From the NCBI RefSeq assembly GCF_000471905.2, contig NW_006495044.1:3768849-3832848 (forward strand): a stretch of 64,000 nucleotides of DNA, written 5' to 3'. The DNA comes from Amborella trichopoda (taxonomy: Eukaryota > Streptophyta > Magnoliopsida > Amborellales > Amborellaceae). The notes below the pieces were generated by a model. The model ran no database searches and was not told the origin of the DNA. It saw only the letters and a program-made list of their open reading frames with translations. Both the position numbers and the translations under genes were made by a program. Positions 12,496 to 23,684 of this stretch are shown here, in pieces; the first letter of the stretch is position 1, and every line of letters begins with the position of its first letter.

Positions 12496-13671
12496 TCAGG
12501 CGAAGAGGGTAAACAGAGTTGTCTCAATCAGGAGCGGCAAAGGATGAAGGCCAGGGATTTGAGTCATCTTGGGCCGAGGAGGATGAAGGACTCGATCTTC
12601 AATTAGGTCTTTGCCCCGAGCTATCTTGTGGGCTCTGGAGACATGAGCGAAATGACAGGGCTGGTTCAGGATGGTACTCTTGGGGAAGGTCTTCAAGTAC
12701 CATGGCTGGAGGTGCTTGCTCAAAGAAGGGGGAGCAAGCGAGAGCATGGTTGACTCATGAGGACGCTTGAGTCGAGGGCGAGGGGCTATCTGTGACGGCG
12801 ACGCAGGTGCACCCCTTGAAGAACGATCGCGGTTGACCTGGGGGTCATCCCGGGCTCTAGCAAGTGGTCCAACCTTAGGATGTGCTTGTGTGGACAAGTG
12901 TCTGCAAGAGAACAAGTGGAGGCCGGCCTCTTACAAGATGTGCTTGTGTGGATAAGAAGATCGTCTCCAGTGTACTTGGGTTGGCACAATGATGGCATTG
13001 TCTCGAGCAGTGAGATGCGTATGAGCAGCATATGCAGGACCTAACCTTGGGAGGTCTGATCCTGGATGCTGCCTCAGGGTGACTTGAGGGTTGCCTCGAG
13101 GTGTGGCTCGAGTGGGTGAGCCACAAGCCTTATGGTGGGTGCGAGGGGTTGAGGCCGTAGGGTCTCCACCTCGATGTGTCAAGCCTCTAGAGATAGAGAC
13201 TCGTGGTGGTGCAAGAATGTGGGGGGTAACCTTGCGGTGAACCATAGAAGCAATGGCAACTTGCTTTCCTTTAGCAGAGAGAGACTGGGCAGCCTTCCAG
13301 CGTACCTCGATAACACGATCGATAAGAGACTTGTCGATGGCTGGGTGCATGCAGAGTGGGGCAACATATGTGTTGCCGCTGTAAGGTGCTTTAGTGGAGG
13401 TTCCACCAGAGCGAGGCAATGGGGAGTTAGGGACTTTTAAGTCCTTCCTCACGCCAATCCAGGTTAAGACCTGGGAGCTACACCTAGGGTCTTTGCTCAA
13501 AAGAAGGGTTAGGAATGAAGTTTTAGGAACTTGTTCCCTGGGGACACTGGCGAATGCGGGGGATATGAAATTCCCGGATTTGGATGAATGGGTTATAGAA
13601 CCCAGCAGCCATAAGTGATGTGTGAATACAAAAAATAAAAGGAGAAACTTAGCCAAACAAGTACCATCCAA
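12496..13671 (-). pseudogene. N-terminal leader of the element A gag polyprotein
   Basis: Frames 13,671-12,931 and 12,915-12,496 lie directly downstream of the primer-binding site and upstream of gag. They are rich in Pro, Arg and Ser with no recognised domain. Element B has a colinear stretch (about 27,904-26,470) with shared phrases such as FLTLLLS and HLE.WY.K.FPKSTIL. Tat and Ogre elements often carry an extra ORF or long extension before gag, and this may be its remnant. Frame changes near 12,920 and 12,490 break it. Confidence 0.5.
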
Positions 13672-13686
13672 TTAAGGGGTAATAAG

Positions 13687-13705
13687 TCCCCAGTAGAGTC
13701 ACCAA
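13687..13705 (-). other. Primer-binding site of element A
   Basis: On the minus strand the site reads TTGGTGACTCTACTGGGGA, starting two bases after the LTR end. It resembles the TGG-CGA-CTC-GCTGGGGA type used by Tat elements, probably primed by a tRNA whose 3' end is complementary. Element B has the equivalent at 27,841-27,859. The particular tRNA cannot be fixed from the window. Confidence 0.6.
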
Positions 13706-14499
13706 GCTGGTTAGGTGCGTTGATCTCCCCCTCCGCATTAGGATGATCTGGCGGCACGCGTCTCGGGTTTCAAGGGAGACTCACGACTTTGAGATCGCTC
13801 TCTTAAGAACCTCATTCGAGAACAAGGGTAGGTATTACCAACCAATGAGAGAGGAATTTAAGGGGGGTTCGGGACTTATTCAGGCTGGCTCGCGTGGACG
13901 CCCTCTTAGATCATGAAGAAAGCCCCTAAGTAGTAAAACTGGTTCGAATTCACCTCTCTTGGCCTGTATTCTCCTGTTTTCTGCAATCACACACATATGG
14001 AAAATGTTATAGGACCGGTGGGTCAACAGACCTCACCTTGCCTCTTTGATGAACGTACACAAGCGTGCACATTCATAAGAAGAAGAGAAGAATGAGAGAA
14101 GAAAGATGGGGGAGAAGAATTTGACCAAGCGGGGAGATCGCACAATGACTAAGCTGGTAGATAATTGGCCTGACGTGGTAGTAAAAAGGGCTCGGTAACT
14201 CAGACAGACTCAACATAATTACTACTAGACGTTAATACCTTTACTAACTAGCCAGACATGATGGTTAACCTATCGTGGCAATAAAGCGGGCGCAGTAATT
14301 CTGGCCAACAACATTACGACTAAATGACAGGACTATCATAATAAGCTAATCTCAACCCCTCTTAATCAAATGAAAGAATAACAAAAAGAATGGATATCAT
14401 AAACAAAGAATAAGAAGTAAGAAAAAAGAAGAAGAATAGAATAGAAAGAAGAAGAGGAAGAGAAAGAACGGAGGAAAAGAGAGTGAGAGAAGAGAGAAT

Positions 14500-15480
14500 A
14501 ACACAAACGGTGCTAGGCATCGCCGGCTGTATTAGGCAAAGACAAAGAAGAGGACACAGTTGGAACTGAGCGTCACCAGATGTGGTGGACAAAGATGAGG
14601 AAGAGGACACAGTCGGCGCTGAGCATCACCAGCTGTGTTGGATAAAGATGAGGAAGAGGACATAGTCGGCACTGAGTGTCGCCGGCTGTGGTAAACAAAG
14701 GTGAGGAAGAGCACACGGTCGGCGCTGAACGTCGCCAGCTGTGTTTAACAAAGAAGAAAGAGAGAACACAGGCGGTGCTGAGCTTCACTGGCTATGTTAG
14801 ACAAAGAAGAGAGAGAGAACACAGTCGGCGCTGAGCTTCGCTGGCTGTGTTAATCAAAAAAGAGGGAGAAGATGTAGTCATCACTGAGCTTTGTCGACTG
14901 TGCTAGACAGAGAAAGGAGAGAAGATGCAGTTGGGGCAGAGCTTCACCGACTGTGCTAGACAAAGGAGAGAAAGAAGACGCAATCAACGCTAAGCTTTGC
15001 CGACTGTGTTAAATAAAGAAGAGGGAGAAGACGCAGTCGGTGCTGAGCTTCGCCGATTGTTCTAAACAGAGAAAGGAGAGAAGATGCAGTCAGCATTGAG
15101 CTTCACTAACTATGCTAGACAGAGAAGGGAGAGAAGATGCAGTCGGTGCTGAGCTTCATTAACTGTGCTAGACAGAGAAGAGAGAGAAGACGCAGTCGAC
15201 GCTGACCTTCACCAACAATGCTAGATAGAGAAAAGAGAGAAGACGCAGTTGATGCTAAGCTTCACCGACTGTGCTAGATAGAGAAGAGAGAGAGGACACA
15301 ATCGGCACTGAGTTTCGCTAACTGTACTGGATAAAGGAGAGAGAGAACACAATGAACATTGAGCTTTACTGACTATACTGGACAGAGGAGAGAGAGAGGC
15401 TATAATCGGCACTGAGCTTTACCAACTATACTGGACAGAGGAGAGATAAAATATGCAATCGACGCTGTGCTTTGTTAACT
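14500..15480. repeat. 53-bp minisatellite with a hairpin in each unit, about 19 units
   Basis: A typical unit holds ACACAGTCGGCG, a short CTGAGCTT centre, and CGCCGACTGTG or a variant. The two arms are reverse complements, so each unit can fold back on itself. Units follow every 52-54 bases and are separated by purine-rich linkers (agacaaagaagagagagaa). Divergence rises toward the right end. Minus-strand ORFs here are read through the repeat and are not genes. Confidence 0.85.
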
Positions 15481-15800
15481 GCACTAGACTGAGGAGAGAG
15501 AGAGAGATAAAGATGACAAAGAGAGAGATAGAGATGAGAAGAAGAGAGAAATAGAGATATAGATGAGAAGAAGAGAGAAAAAGAGTGATAAAGATGAGAA
15601 GAAGAGAGAAAAAGAGAGATAAAGATGAGAAGAAGAGAGAGAAAGAGAAATAAGGACGAGAAGAAGAGAGAGAAAGAGAGATATAGATGAGGAGAGGAGA
15701 GAGAAAGAGAGGAGGAGAGAGGAAGAGAAAGAAGATGAGAGAGAACGAGGTGAGGAGAGAGAAAGTTACCTTATCGAAGGGTACCAGCCATTTTCTTATC
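15480..15800. repeat. GA-rich microsatellite-like block with a 31-bp period
   Basis: A repeating agatgagaagaagagagaaa unit starts at 15,561, 15,592 and 15,623. On the minus strand this reads as a polypyrimidine tract, with apparent ORFs rich in Ser, Leu and Phe that have no support as genes. Confidence 0.85.
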
Positions 15801-16969
15801 TCTCCTCTCTCTCTCTCCAAGACGCACCCATGAACGCAAGAAAAAATTGAAACTTTATTGATGCTTCAGTGAAATGAACCGAAGGCCCTTTATAATTTGG
15901 CTTTGCATGTTTATATAGAATTGGGCACAAACATAAGTGGACGCCCAAAAACTACCTAAATTTGAAGATAATTACAATTTAATTGAATTAAAAGAAATTC
16001 TAAAAATACGTGCAAACGGACTGTTTTTCCCCTGCCGAACAGTATGTGGATTTCCAGAACAGTCCCTACTGTTGCCCGAGAACTTGCATAATCTTTCATG
16101 GCTGATCTGAGGTTGTTCTGATGCCCGTTTGATTCGAAAGATGATTGTTTTCTTGTAGGGCTTGACATGGAGATCGTTTTGATACCAATTGTTCATCGTA
16201 CATGAGGTTCAGACAAGACATAGCCTCAGACCTTATGCACATAATGCAATTGATTTCATGCCGATCGGGTACGTGAGCATCGTGATTTGGCCACCAAAGT
16301 GCGACGTGCTGCTGCTGAATTTTCTGCAACTTTTTTTATAGATCAGCAACTTCTTTGTATTTTTTCTCCTTGATTGAGCATCGTCACGGGGGGTACCACA
16401 TATCAAAATGTTCGTCTTGACAAGAGGAACACGAACACGCTCACTAAATTTGAGCGTGATCTGACTCGAATCGAGTGAGATATGGGCCCCGAAAGTCACT
16501 ACCCATGACTGTGAAAACAACCACCTTTAATGGTGTTTTGGTGCAGGGTGGCCACACGGGAATAGTGTGTGGCCTACCCCTTTTTGGTATTATACTCATA
16601 ACTTTGTCTTGGAGTGCTCGATTAAGCCAAAACTTGACCCATAGGTGTTTTCAATCATGCGGGACCCAATGATAGTAGTCTCACAACAATTTGACTTACC
16701 AAAAATGTAGTTCTAGTTTCGAGGTCCATTTCAGGGTGCTAGAGGCCCATTTTTTTTGAAATTGTTCCTTCGTGTTCACTGCCTTGGACATATCTGATCG
16801 CAATAAAACTTGGCAAGTGGCCTTTTGGAGTGTTAATGAAGATTTTGACCAATTCTGGGGCTATTCTAAGACTATCAAAATTTCCACTGTTTTGTAGGCT
16901 TTATTGACTTGCTTCCTCTTTATTCCACATCAGGGACCAAGGCGCTAAAAAATGCATTCAAGCAACATC

Positions 16970-18130
16970 ATGTGACTAGGATGTACACTATGGTTTAAGG
17001 TCATATAGATCGGACTGTGGTTATGCGATTTAAAGTCATGCAACTAGGACCAGGCAGTTTAAGGTCGTGCAACTGGACCTCCCCTACAGTTTAAGGTCAT
17101 ATAGTTTGGCCCATGATGTTGAGCCTTTTAATTTCATGCAGCTATAACGTAGACTATGGCTTATGGTCATATAGTTCGAATCATGCCTATGCAGTTAAAA
17201 GTCATGCAGCTAAGACTAGGTAGTTTAAGGTCGTACAACTAGACTTCCGCTGCAGTTTTAGGTCATATAGTTTGGACCGTGCAGTTTAGGTTCGGGCACC
17301 TGGACCATGGTTGTACAGTTTAAGGTTATACAGTATAGACCATGACTGTGCAGTTTAAGGTCATGCAGCATGGACTATGGCTGTGCAGTTTAAGGTCATG
17401 CAGCACGGACCATGGCTATGCAGTTTAAGGTCATGCACCATGGACCATGGTTGTGTAGTTTAAGGTCATGTAGCATGGACTATTGTATGGGTCACCTGTA
17501 GGTGAAGCTGCATGGGGAGTAGGTCCGTGGATAGAAATCTGACTCCCTGGGATAAAGATAGTTGAGGTTATACACAAGCAAAGAGATTTAGATGAAGATG
17601 GTGGCCCTACAAGGAGTGGCAAGCAGAAGCGGACTTCATGGGAGATTAAGAGGGTAAGTGTGACTCCCTGGGGATGATGAGTAATGGTGTGAATGTAACT
17701 CTACTGAGAATGACATGCCAAAGTACAGATGCAACCCCACTAGGGGGTAGTGGGTTGCAATAGGGTGTGACTCCTATTGAGGTAGTGTGAAACAGACCCA
17801 CTGAAGATTGAAGGGGTAAGCATGACTCCCTTTCTCTTTGGCATACACCTAACTCCACTGGGGATGTTGATGGAATACACCTGGCAAAGGGGTGCGTCCA
17901 TTTCACAATATAAAGTCATGTGTGTGGACTATTTGCCACACTGTTTATCGTTTTACTATATGAACGTGCGTTACAGCTTTAAGGTCTTGTAGCTCGGACA
18001 ATAGCTACACAGTTTAAAGTCATGCGGCTAAGACCATGCAGTTTTAGGGTCATGCAACTAGGCCTCTACTACAATTTAGGGTCATATAGTTTGGAGCATG
18101 CAGTTTAAGGTCATGCAACTAGACCGTGGC
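16970..18130. repeat. 35-bp minisatellite of element B, two blocks
   Basis: The core gcagtttaaggtcatgcag with atggaccatggctgt is the same family as 2,690-3,280. The blocks are 16,975-17,480 and 17,960-18,130. Between them is non-coding sequence with repeated gactccctggggat-like phrases that also occur in element A near 3,330-3,740. No gene is supported here. Confidence 0.8.
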
Positions 18131-18249
18131 TGTGGTAAGGGAAAGTGACTCTCCCAGGAACCGAGCCATAACTAGAGACTTGACTTGTGAAGAGTGAAAC
18201 TGGGGTGCAGGGAATGAACTTCCTAGATATGCAGGACAAAGGTCTAGAT

Positions 18250-18590
18250 GGGAGTGTCATGTCATGGCATGCGCACAGCGCTAAGTTCTGGATGGCACTC
18301 ACTACGTTAAGCCCTTGATGACGATCACGCGATGTTAGCCACTTGGTGAGGCTGACGATGCTAAATCCTTGACGAAGCACGTGGCGATGGCCTTTGACAA
18401 AGCGTGTGGTGATGACACTTGATGAAGGCTCTTGGCAATACCTCTTGATGAAGTGCACAATGATAGCCTTTGGGCAAAGCACGCGGCGATAGCCCCTTGA
18501 CGAAGCGTGCGGTGATAGCTCCTTGACGAAGCACGCGACGATAGCCTCTGGGGTGAAGCCCGCTGTGATAACCCTTTCGGGTCTCAGGCT
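18250..18590. repeat. Minisatellite with gacgaagc-gtgcggtgatag core
   Basis: About eight degenerate units of about 32-34 bp with cttgacgaagc, gcggcgatag or gtgatagc segments. The core resembles the 38-bp array in the element B LTR (28,530-28,810). ORFs on the minus strand (18,111-18,645) follow the repeat and are not genes. Confidence 0.7.
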
Positions 18591-19215
18591 TGACCCGCCC
18601 CAGCCTAGTCTTACTGCCGTCAGAACCTGAGGACTGGAGTGTCATTTCAAATTTGTGAGGGGTAGTTTGGGGGAAAACCCCATTTCACTGTTTTACCGAA
18701 GGATAAAATAGTTGAAGATAATTTTTAGAGAGAGAGAGAGTCGGAGCTTCTGATATGAGACTTTCGACGATAATTTCCCAGCCAAAGTTTACAACAGACA
18801 AGATTTCAGGAGCATTTAGAGAGGTCGCGAGTCCTTGCGACGTGTTTGCGAATGTTTTCAGAGAGTACCAAGGCTTCTTGAGCAAGGAACAGGGCTTCTC
18901 AGAGCCTTAGCAAGATTTTCAGTGGTGCTCTACCGGAGTTCTGGTGCTTTTCTGTTAGTCTCGAGGCTGAAGGGGAGGTTGCAAAGAAGTCAAGGGAGCT
19001 GACGATCCTCTGGTTATCGGAAGAAGAAGGAGGAGTAACATTCACCAAAAACTCGGTGGAATTCTGGTGAACTTGTGGCGAGTTGCTGAAGTGCGAAAAC
19101 AGGGAGAAGGGAAATCTGCAGCGTTACAGGGAAACTTTGTGGCCATTCCGATGATTTTTCGGTAGTCCCAGCTCTCAGAAAGGGGAAAAGAACAGGGTCA
19201 GACAGGGATTTCAGG
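18590..19215. other. Leader-like region before the small plus-strand ORF of element B
   Basis: The stretch matches the layout of 4,200-4,740 in element A: a gggaaaaccccatttcac block, then GA-rich and g-rich sequence. It is probably the collapsed promoter and 5' leader of the antisense unit. No TATA box as clear as at 4,267 is seen. No coding capacity is recognised. Confidence 0.4.
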
Positions 19216-19884
19216 TTGACAGAGGGATTTTTCGGTGAAACTCGAAGGGTTGTGACGAAGGCGAAAGGTCGTGACAAGGTGGACCGTCGGCAAGGAACAA
19301 CGGTTGGGGGAGTCGAAGAGGTGTGGGAGTCAATGTCCCCTGAGAATTGGAGACAATGGGAGCCGGGGCACTTCAATGGCATGCACAACATTAAGTCGCA
19401 TGCAGCGCTGTCTTCGAGCTTCTCTAGGCTACGCATGGCGATAGTCACACTCGGGGGCATGTCGGTCGCGGCAATGGTCTCGCACGGCATTGGCCGGCCC
19501 GTGATGATAGTAGCACGCAGTGTTGAGCTGTGCATGACAGAGGTCACCTACGGCATCGAGTCACACACGACGATGGTCATGCACGGCATTCAGTTGCGAG
19601 CGACGATGACCATGGATGGCGATGCCTTGTGGGGGCCAAGAGTAATGGCAAATGAGAGGACTCGATCACTATGGTCTATTGGAAGCCAAGTCCTCCAGCA
19701 CAACAGTGAAGTCCATGTTGTCTTGGAGGAAGGGAAGTCATCATGGGCCATTTCCTTGAAAGCTAGCCATGCCTCATCAGATGAATTGAAGCTAACTCGG
19801 AAAAGGTTGGGCTTCTTCTTTTTGGCCTGTAACCATCCTCTTTGGTGGTTTTACTTCTTCTTCATGAGGATAGCATTTCTTTAG
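19216..19884 (+). other. Plus-strand ORF of 222 codons in element B, probably a repeat-derived remnant
   Basis: It lies where element A has its antisense PMD gene, but shows none of the PMD motifs. The middle part (about 19,400-19,620) is a degenerate repeat with gcgacgatggtc and cacggcat phrases, giving recurring MVMHGI-like peptides. The C-terminal end is rich in Phe and Trp. The AATAAA at 20,017 follows. It may be a deleted form of the antisense unit in which minisatellite sequence replaced the coding part. I cannot assign a function and doubt that it encodes a real protein. Confidence 0.3.
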
Positions 19885-20096
19885 TGGTTTTGCTTCTTCT
19901 TCATGAGGAGAGTATTTCTTTTTGGCCTGTAACGGTACTCTTGTCCTCAGATGTAAGAGCTTTGTAGCTTCCCTAATAATGGGCTTTTGATTATAGCTTA
20001 TAACTTTTTCTAATGCAATAAAAGAAATGAACTTCCTTGTAATTGGTTTAATGTTCCTTATCTTCATTTCTTTCTTTTTACTGCAAGCACCAAATT

Positions 20097-20348
20097 TTAA
20101 GGGCATATCAAGGATAATACTTCTTTAAGTATCGCCATTAATAGGGAGCATTGCCTATCCTCCATTTGAGTTTTCCAATATATAGGCCCCAATTGGTGTA
20201 ACCTTTTTAATTGTGAATGGGCCTTCCCACTTGGTTCGAACTTTCCTTTGCGACGCCCATGCATGACAATCTGTCTCTTGACTGCTAAGACTAGATCTCC
20301 ACGGGCGACTGAACGAACCATGACAAATTTTTCAAAAGCTCTCTTCAT
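20097..20348 (-). pseudogene. C-terminal end of element B integrase
   Basis: The 83-codon frame has LVLAVKRQ and, after a frame change, GPIYWKTQMEDRQ. These fit the post-catalytic end of plant Ty3/gypsy integrase, where KW.GPY and L.D..G are usual. No chromodomain is visible, as expected for Tat. The position right after the integrase core supports the call more than the residues do. Confidence 0.45.
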
Positions 20349-20573
20349 CCTCCCTTGATTGAGCTTGAGGTTCTACTGAGCCTCTAGTCTCTTTTTGTCA
20401 AGGGCATCCAACTCTTGATAATGGAGCTTGACCCTCTCATCTTCGATTAGTTCCTAATGTATAGCGACATGGAGTGAAGGTATCTGAACTTCAAGGGGTA
20501 AAACCACCTCACCACCATAGACCAGGGAATAAAGGGTAGAGTTTATAGCATTGCGAGTGGTAGTGTGATAGAC

Positions 20574-21302
20574 TCACAGAGCTTCCGGCAGATTCTCATG
20601 CCAATTCTTCTTTGACTTGGAAAGTGACTTCCAGAGCACTCCGCACAGGGTTTTGTTGAACGCCTCAGCTAAACCGTTGGCTTGGTTGGCCAGGCGATCA
20701 ACGTGATGGCTTTTGAACTGAGAGCCATTATCATAGATTATTCGGTCCAGGACCCCGAGCAGGTATATGATGTGCTGGCGCAAGAAGTTGGCCACAGTGG
20801 CCCCGGGAACCTACTTGAGAGGGATTGCTTCAGCCCAATTGGAAAAGTAATATGTCGCTGCTAGAATGAAGGCATGGCCTAAAGCAGAAGAAGGGTCGAT
20901 GGGTCCTACAATATCCATACCCCACTAAGAAAAGGGTCATGATGTCACTATAGGATGGAGAGGCTCCGAGGGCTGATGAATGAGGCTTGAGTATATTTGG
21001 CACACCTGGCATCTCTTAGCATAGTTTTGAGCGTCGGCCACCATTGAAGGTCAATAATAGGCGAGTCTGTGTATGCGTTCATAGAGCTTAGGGTCGGACT
21101 GATGTAGTTCGTAGATACCTGACTGCACTTCTTCGAGTACTTTGCTTGCTTCTTGTGTATCGATGCATCTGAGGAGAATCCCGTCAATTGATTGACGAAA
21201 GAGAACATTCCCATCGAGAATGGTGTACTTGGTAGACATCCGCCGTATACAGTTGTTTTTTGCTCGATCCTGAGGCAACCTTTCATGCTTTATGAAATTC
21301 AT
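20574..21302 (-). pseudogene. Integrase of element B, broken
   Basis: Frame 21,302-21,051 ends in the zinc-binding region (GIYELHQSDPKLYERIHRLAYY), where a TGA at about 21,059 replaces the usual Trp. It is followed by MVADAQNYAKRCQVCQ. The catalytic core shows the first Asp in WGMDIVGP (about 20,910-20,925), the second in DNGSQF (about 20,715-20,735) and the Glu in NGLAEAFNKT (about 20,660-20,690), so the D-D-E residues are present. Two further in-frame stops precede WGMD. The enzyme would insert the element cDNA into the genome. Confidence 0.85.
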
Positions 21303-21723
21303 GATAGGCTCCCTTCAGTCTTCCACATGTTTTAGCTCTGCACACATCGGGTTGAAGAATTTAGGCTCATGCTTCTCGGCCTTTAATTCTTTTCCTCGAG
21401 ACATTTCCTGCTCTGCCTTAATGACATCCTTGGCGGCAAGGAGTGCTCCGAATAGATAAGGCAAGCATTCGGGAAAGATATCTCTCTCATCATCTGAACT
21501 TCAGTTCTCAAGTCTATATGTCTCCATTCGTTACCCAAACAGGCATGGGCCCTGATGAAGATAGTTGAATGGTGGCCCCAAGCTTTAAGAGCCCATCGGC
21601 CTGTGAGTTTAGCCTCCTAGGGATATGACTCAGGGAGAAATCATCGAACTAGGCCATATAAGATTTGGTTGTGTCATGATAAGTCTTGGGAGTATCTTTC
21701 CTTACGTCATAAATCCCCTTAAG

Positions 21724-22382
21724 CTACCCAATGATCAGCTCAAAGTCACCGAAGATGTTTAGCTGCCCCAGGTCTAGCTCCGGAGCGACCTCCAATCTGC
21801 TTATGAGGGCTTGACATTCAACTTCATTATGAGAAAAAGCCTCTGCAAGTGAGAAGGATAGAGGAATCATTCCACCGTCTGGAGTCAGGAACACGACTTC
21901 AGCTCCCCCTCTATCAAACTGGAATGCTCCATCAAAATACATCTCCCACGGTTGAGCTAGTACTGTATAGAAAACTTCCTCATCTAGAAGATCACTTGAT
22001 AGGGGAGATTCCTAAGGGATTGGGTGAGCCACGAGAAATTATGCTAGAGCTTGACCTTTGACTACCTTCAGTGGTACATCATGATGTCAAACTCCATCAG
22101 CAATTATCCCCACTTGGCCATGCGTCCTGATAGGCATTGCTGGGTCATAAGGAACTTGACTGGGTCTACTTTTGAGATTAATTTGACCTTATGACTAAGA
22201 AAGTAATGGTGGAGCTTCTGTACCACAAAGATCAGGGTTAGGCACATCTTTTCAATGAGGGGGGGGGGAGTAATTCTTCTCAGCTCCTTGCACCCTGTGG
22301 CTGAGATAATAGAGCGATGTTTCTTTCCCCCATCATTGTTCTGTGCGAGGAGTGCCCCAACTGACTCATCAAGGGTGGTCAC
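21724..22382 (-). pseudogene. RNase H region of element B
   Basis: Frame 21,942-21,724 reads MYFDGAFQFDRGGAEVVF, then NEVECQALISRLEVA and GDFELIIG. These are the Asp and Glu positions of a retroelement RNase H (FDGA, E..A, GD). The upstream frame 22,382-22,104 covers the RT thumb and connection region. A run of 10 G at about 22,259-22,268 lies between them and is a likely frameshift site. The enzyme would degrade RNA in the RNA-DNA hybrid. Confidence 0.8.
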
Positions 22383-22570
22383 GTATAGGATAAGAACCTT
22401 CGTAACACTAGTGTAAAGAGCAATGGAGGATTCAACAAATACTGCTTGATGTCATCGAGTGCAGCCCGGTACACCTCATCCCATATGAAGGGAGTGTCCT
22501 TCTTCAATAGGTGTGAAAAGGGCCTGCATCGCCCTGAAAGGTTTGAGATGGACCTTCGAATGTAGGCCAG

Positions 22571-23684
22571 CTATCCTTGGAGAGACTGCAGTTCATGGAG
22601 GGTCATAGGTGATGGCATATTCTGGACTGCCTTGATTTTGACCGGCTCGATCTCAAGCCTACAGTACCTTACAATGAACCCTAAGAATTTTCCTGAGCAT
22701 ACGCCAAAGGTGCATTTCAAGGGGTTCATCTTGAGTTGGTGATGCCACAACCATTCAAATACCTTTTCAAGTTCTTGTAGGTGAGCATCCTTTGTTTCAG
22801 ATTTTACCACCAAGTCATCCACATAGCACTCGACCTCCTTGTGGATCATATCCTTGAAGATGGTTGTCATGGCTCGCTGGTATGTGGCAATGGCATTCAT
22901 TAACCCAAAAGGCATCACAATGTAGCAAAAGACACCTTTTGGGGTCAAGAACGCGGTGGGCCTCCTCATCTTCTGGTGCCATCCTGATTTGATTATAACC
23001 AGAATACCCATCCATAAAGGAGAAGATCTGACAATGAGCCGTGGAGTCGATGAGAAATTCGGTGAACAACAAGGGGAAGTTGTCCTTGGGGCAGGCAGTG
23101 TTCAAGTCGCGAAAGTCAATACAGACCCAGCTTTGGCCATTTTTCTTCTTGACTGGGACAACATTTGCCAGCATCTAAGGTATTTGACTTCACGTATGAA
23201 TCCAGCTTGCCTGAGCTAGGTCAGGTCTAAACCTTCTTGATTTCTGCTTCATGGGTTTGATGGACGGATCAATGCTAAGACTGTGGAGAACAATTTGAGG
23301 GTCTAGACCGGGCATCTCATGATAATGCCAAGCGAAGATGTCCTGGTTTATTCGAAGGAGGGACATATAACTTTCTTTCTCATCCCCTAAGTTTATCTTT
23401 TCAAGCTCGTCAACTGTGGCCTGACCACCTTCTTCCCACTCTTCTGAAGCCTCTTGCAGCTCTTCATCTAGGAATTCAGAATGCTTCTCATCAATCTCGA
23501 GTGTCGAGACACATGATCCTGACATCTCTGCTTCTAGGAGGGGCCCAGTGTGAGAGACAATTTCTGGTCCCTGGCCGGACCAAGTAATGAAAGGGTCAAC
23601 TTCGAATCTAGAGTCCATGATCTCGTGAGTGGGATCACTTAGTATTTTCCCTAAACTAGGTGATGCTTCATGAACTTGAATCAT
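22571..23684 (-). pseudogene. Reverse transcriptase of element B, frameshifted
   Basis: Frame 23,684-23,190 leads in with FAWHYHEMPGLDPQIV and ends in RRFRPDL. A short deletion follows. Frame 23,174-22,815 has VPVKKKNGQSWVCIDFRDLN and SFMDGYSGYNQIRM. A one-base frame change near 22,955 moves to frame 23,011-22,571, with GVFCYIVMPFGLMNA and the catalytic YVDD (22,814-22,825), then LGFIV. All core RT motifs are therefore present but split over three frames. The gag-side acidic linker precedes it. Confidence 0.92.

Larger units (their letters stand above)
1..16964 (-). mobile_element. Element A: Tat-type Ty3/gypsy retrotransposon, non-autonomous (gag-pro plus antisense PMD gene, no pol)
   Basis: The element is read right to left. 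Its order is 5' LTR (13,708-16,964), primer-binding site (about 13,687-13,705), gag (about 13,671-11,069), protease (about 10,162-9,742), a short post-protease stretch (to about 8,784), a plus-strand PMD gene (5,258-8,519), minisatellites (about 2,690-5,110), then the 3' LTR (934 and leftward, cut by the window edge). RT, RNase H and integrase are missing between about 8,784 and 8,663. The two LTR copies share the same right terminus and are clearly alignable, but they have diverged and gag-pro carries stops and frameshifts, so the copy is old. An antisense ORF downstream of pol is known for Tat-lineage elements such as maize Grande and Silene Retand. The lineage is inferred from the gag and protease motifs and this layout. 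Confidence 0.8.
13708..16964 (-). repeat. 5' LTR of element A (3,257 bp)
   Basis: On the plus strand it runs TGGTTAGGTGC...TTCAAGCA, so in sense orientation it begins TGCTTGAATGC and ends ACCTAACCA. The left border adjoins the primer-binding site. The right border is the same terminus as at 934, 30,702 and 33,290. It contains the 53-bp hairpin minisatellite, a GA-rich block and, at 15,840-16,964, the conserved terminal part. Sequence right of 16,964 is element B internal minisatellite. Confidence 0.8.

Noticed and set aside
14362..15820. Overlapping minus-strand ORFs of 60-133 codons rich in Ser, Leu and Cys
   Set aside because: They read through the 53-bp and 31-bp repeats, so their regular peptides come from the repeat unit. 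No conserved domain or start context.
19216..19884. Intact 222-codon gene
   Set aside because: The centre is a degenerate repeat and no PMD or other motif is seen. Kept only as a low-confidence remnant.
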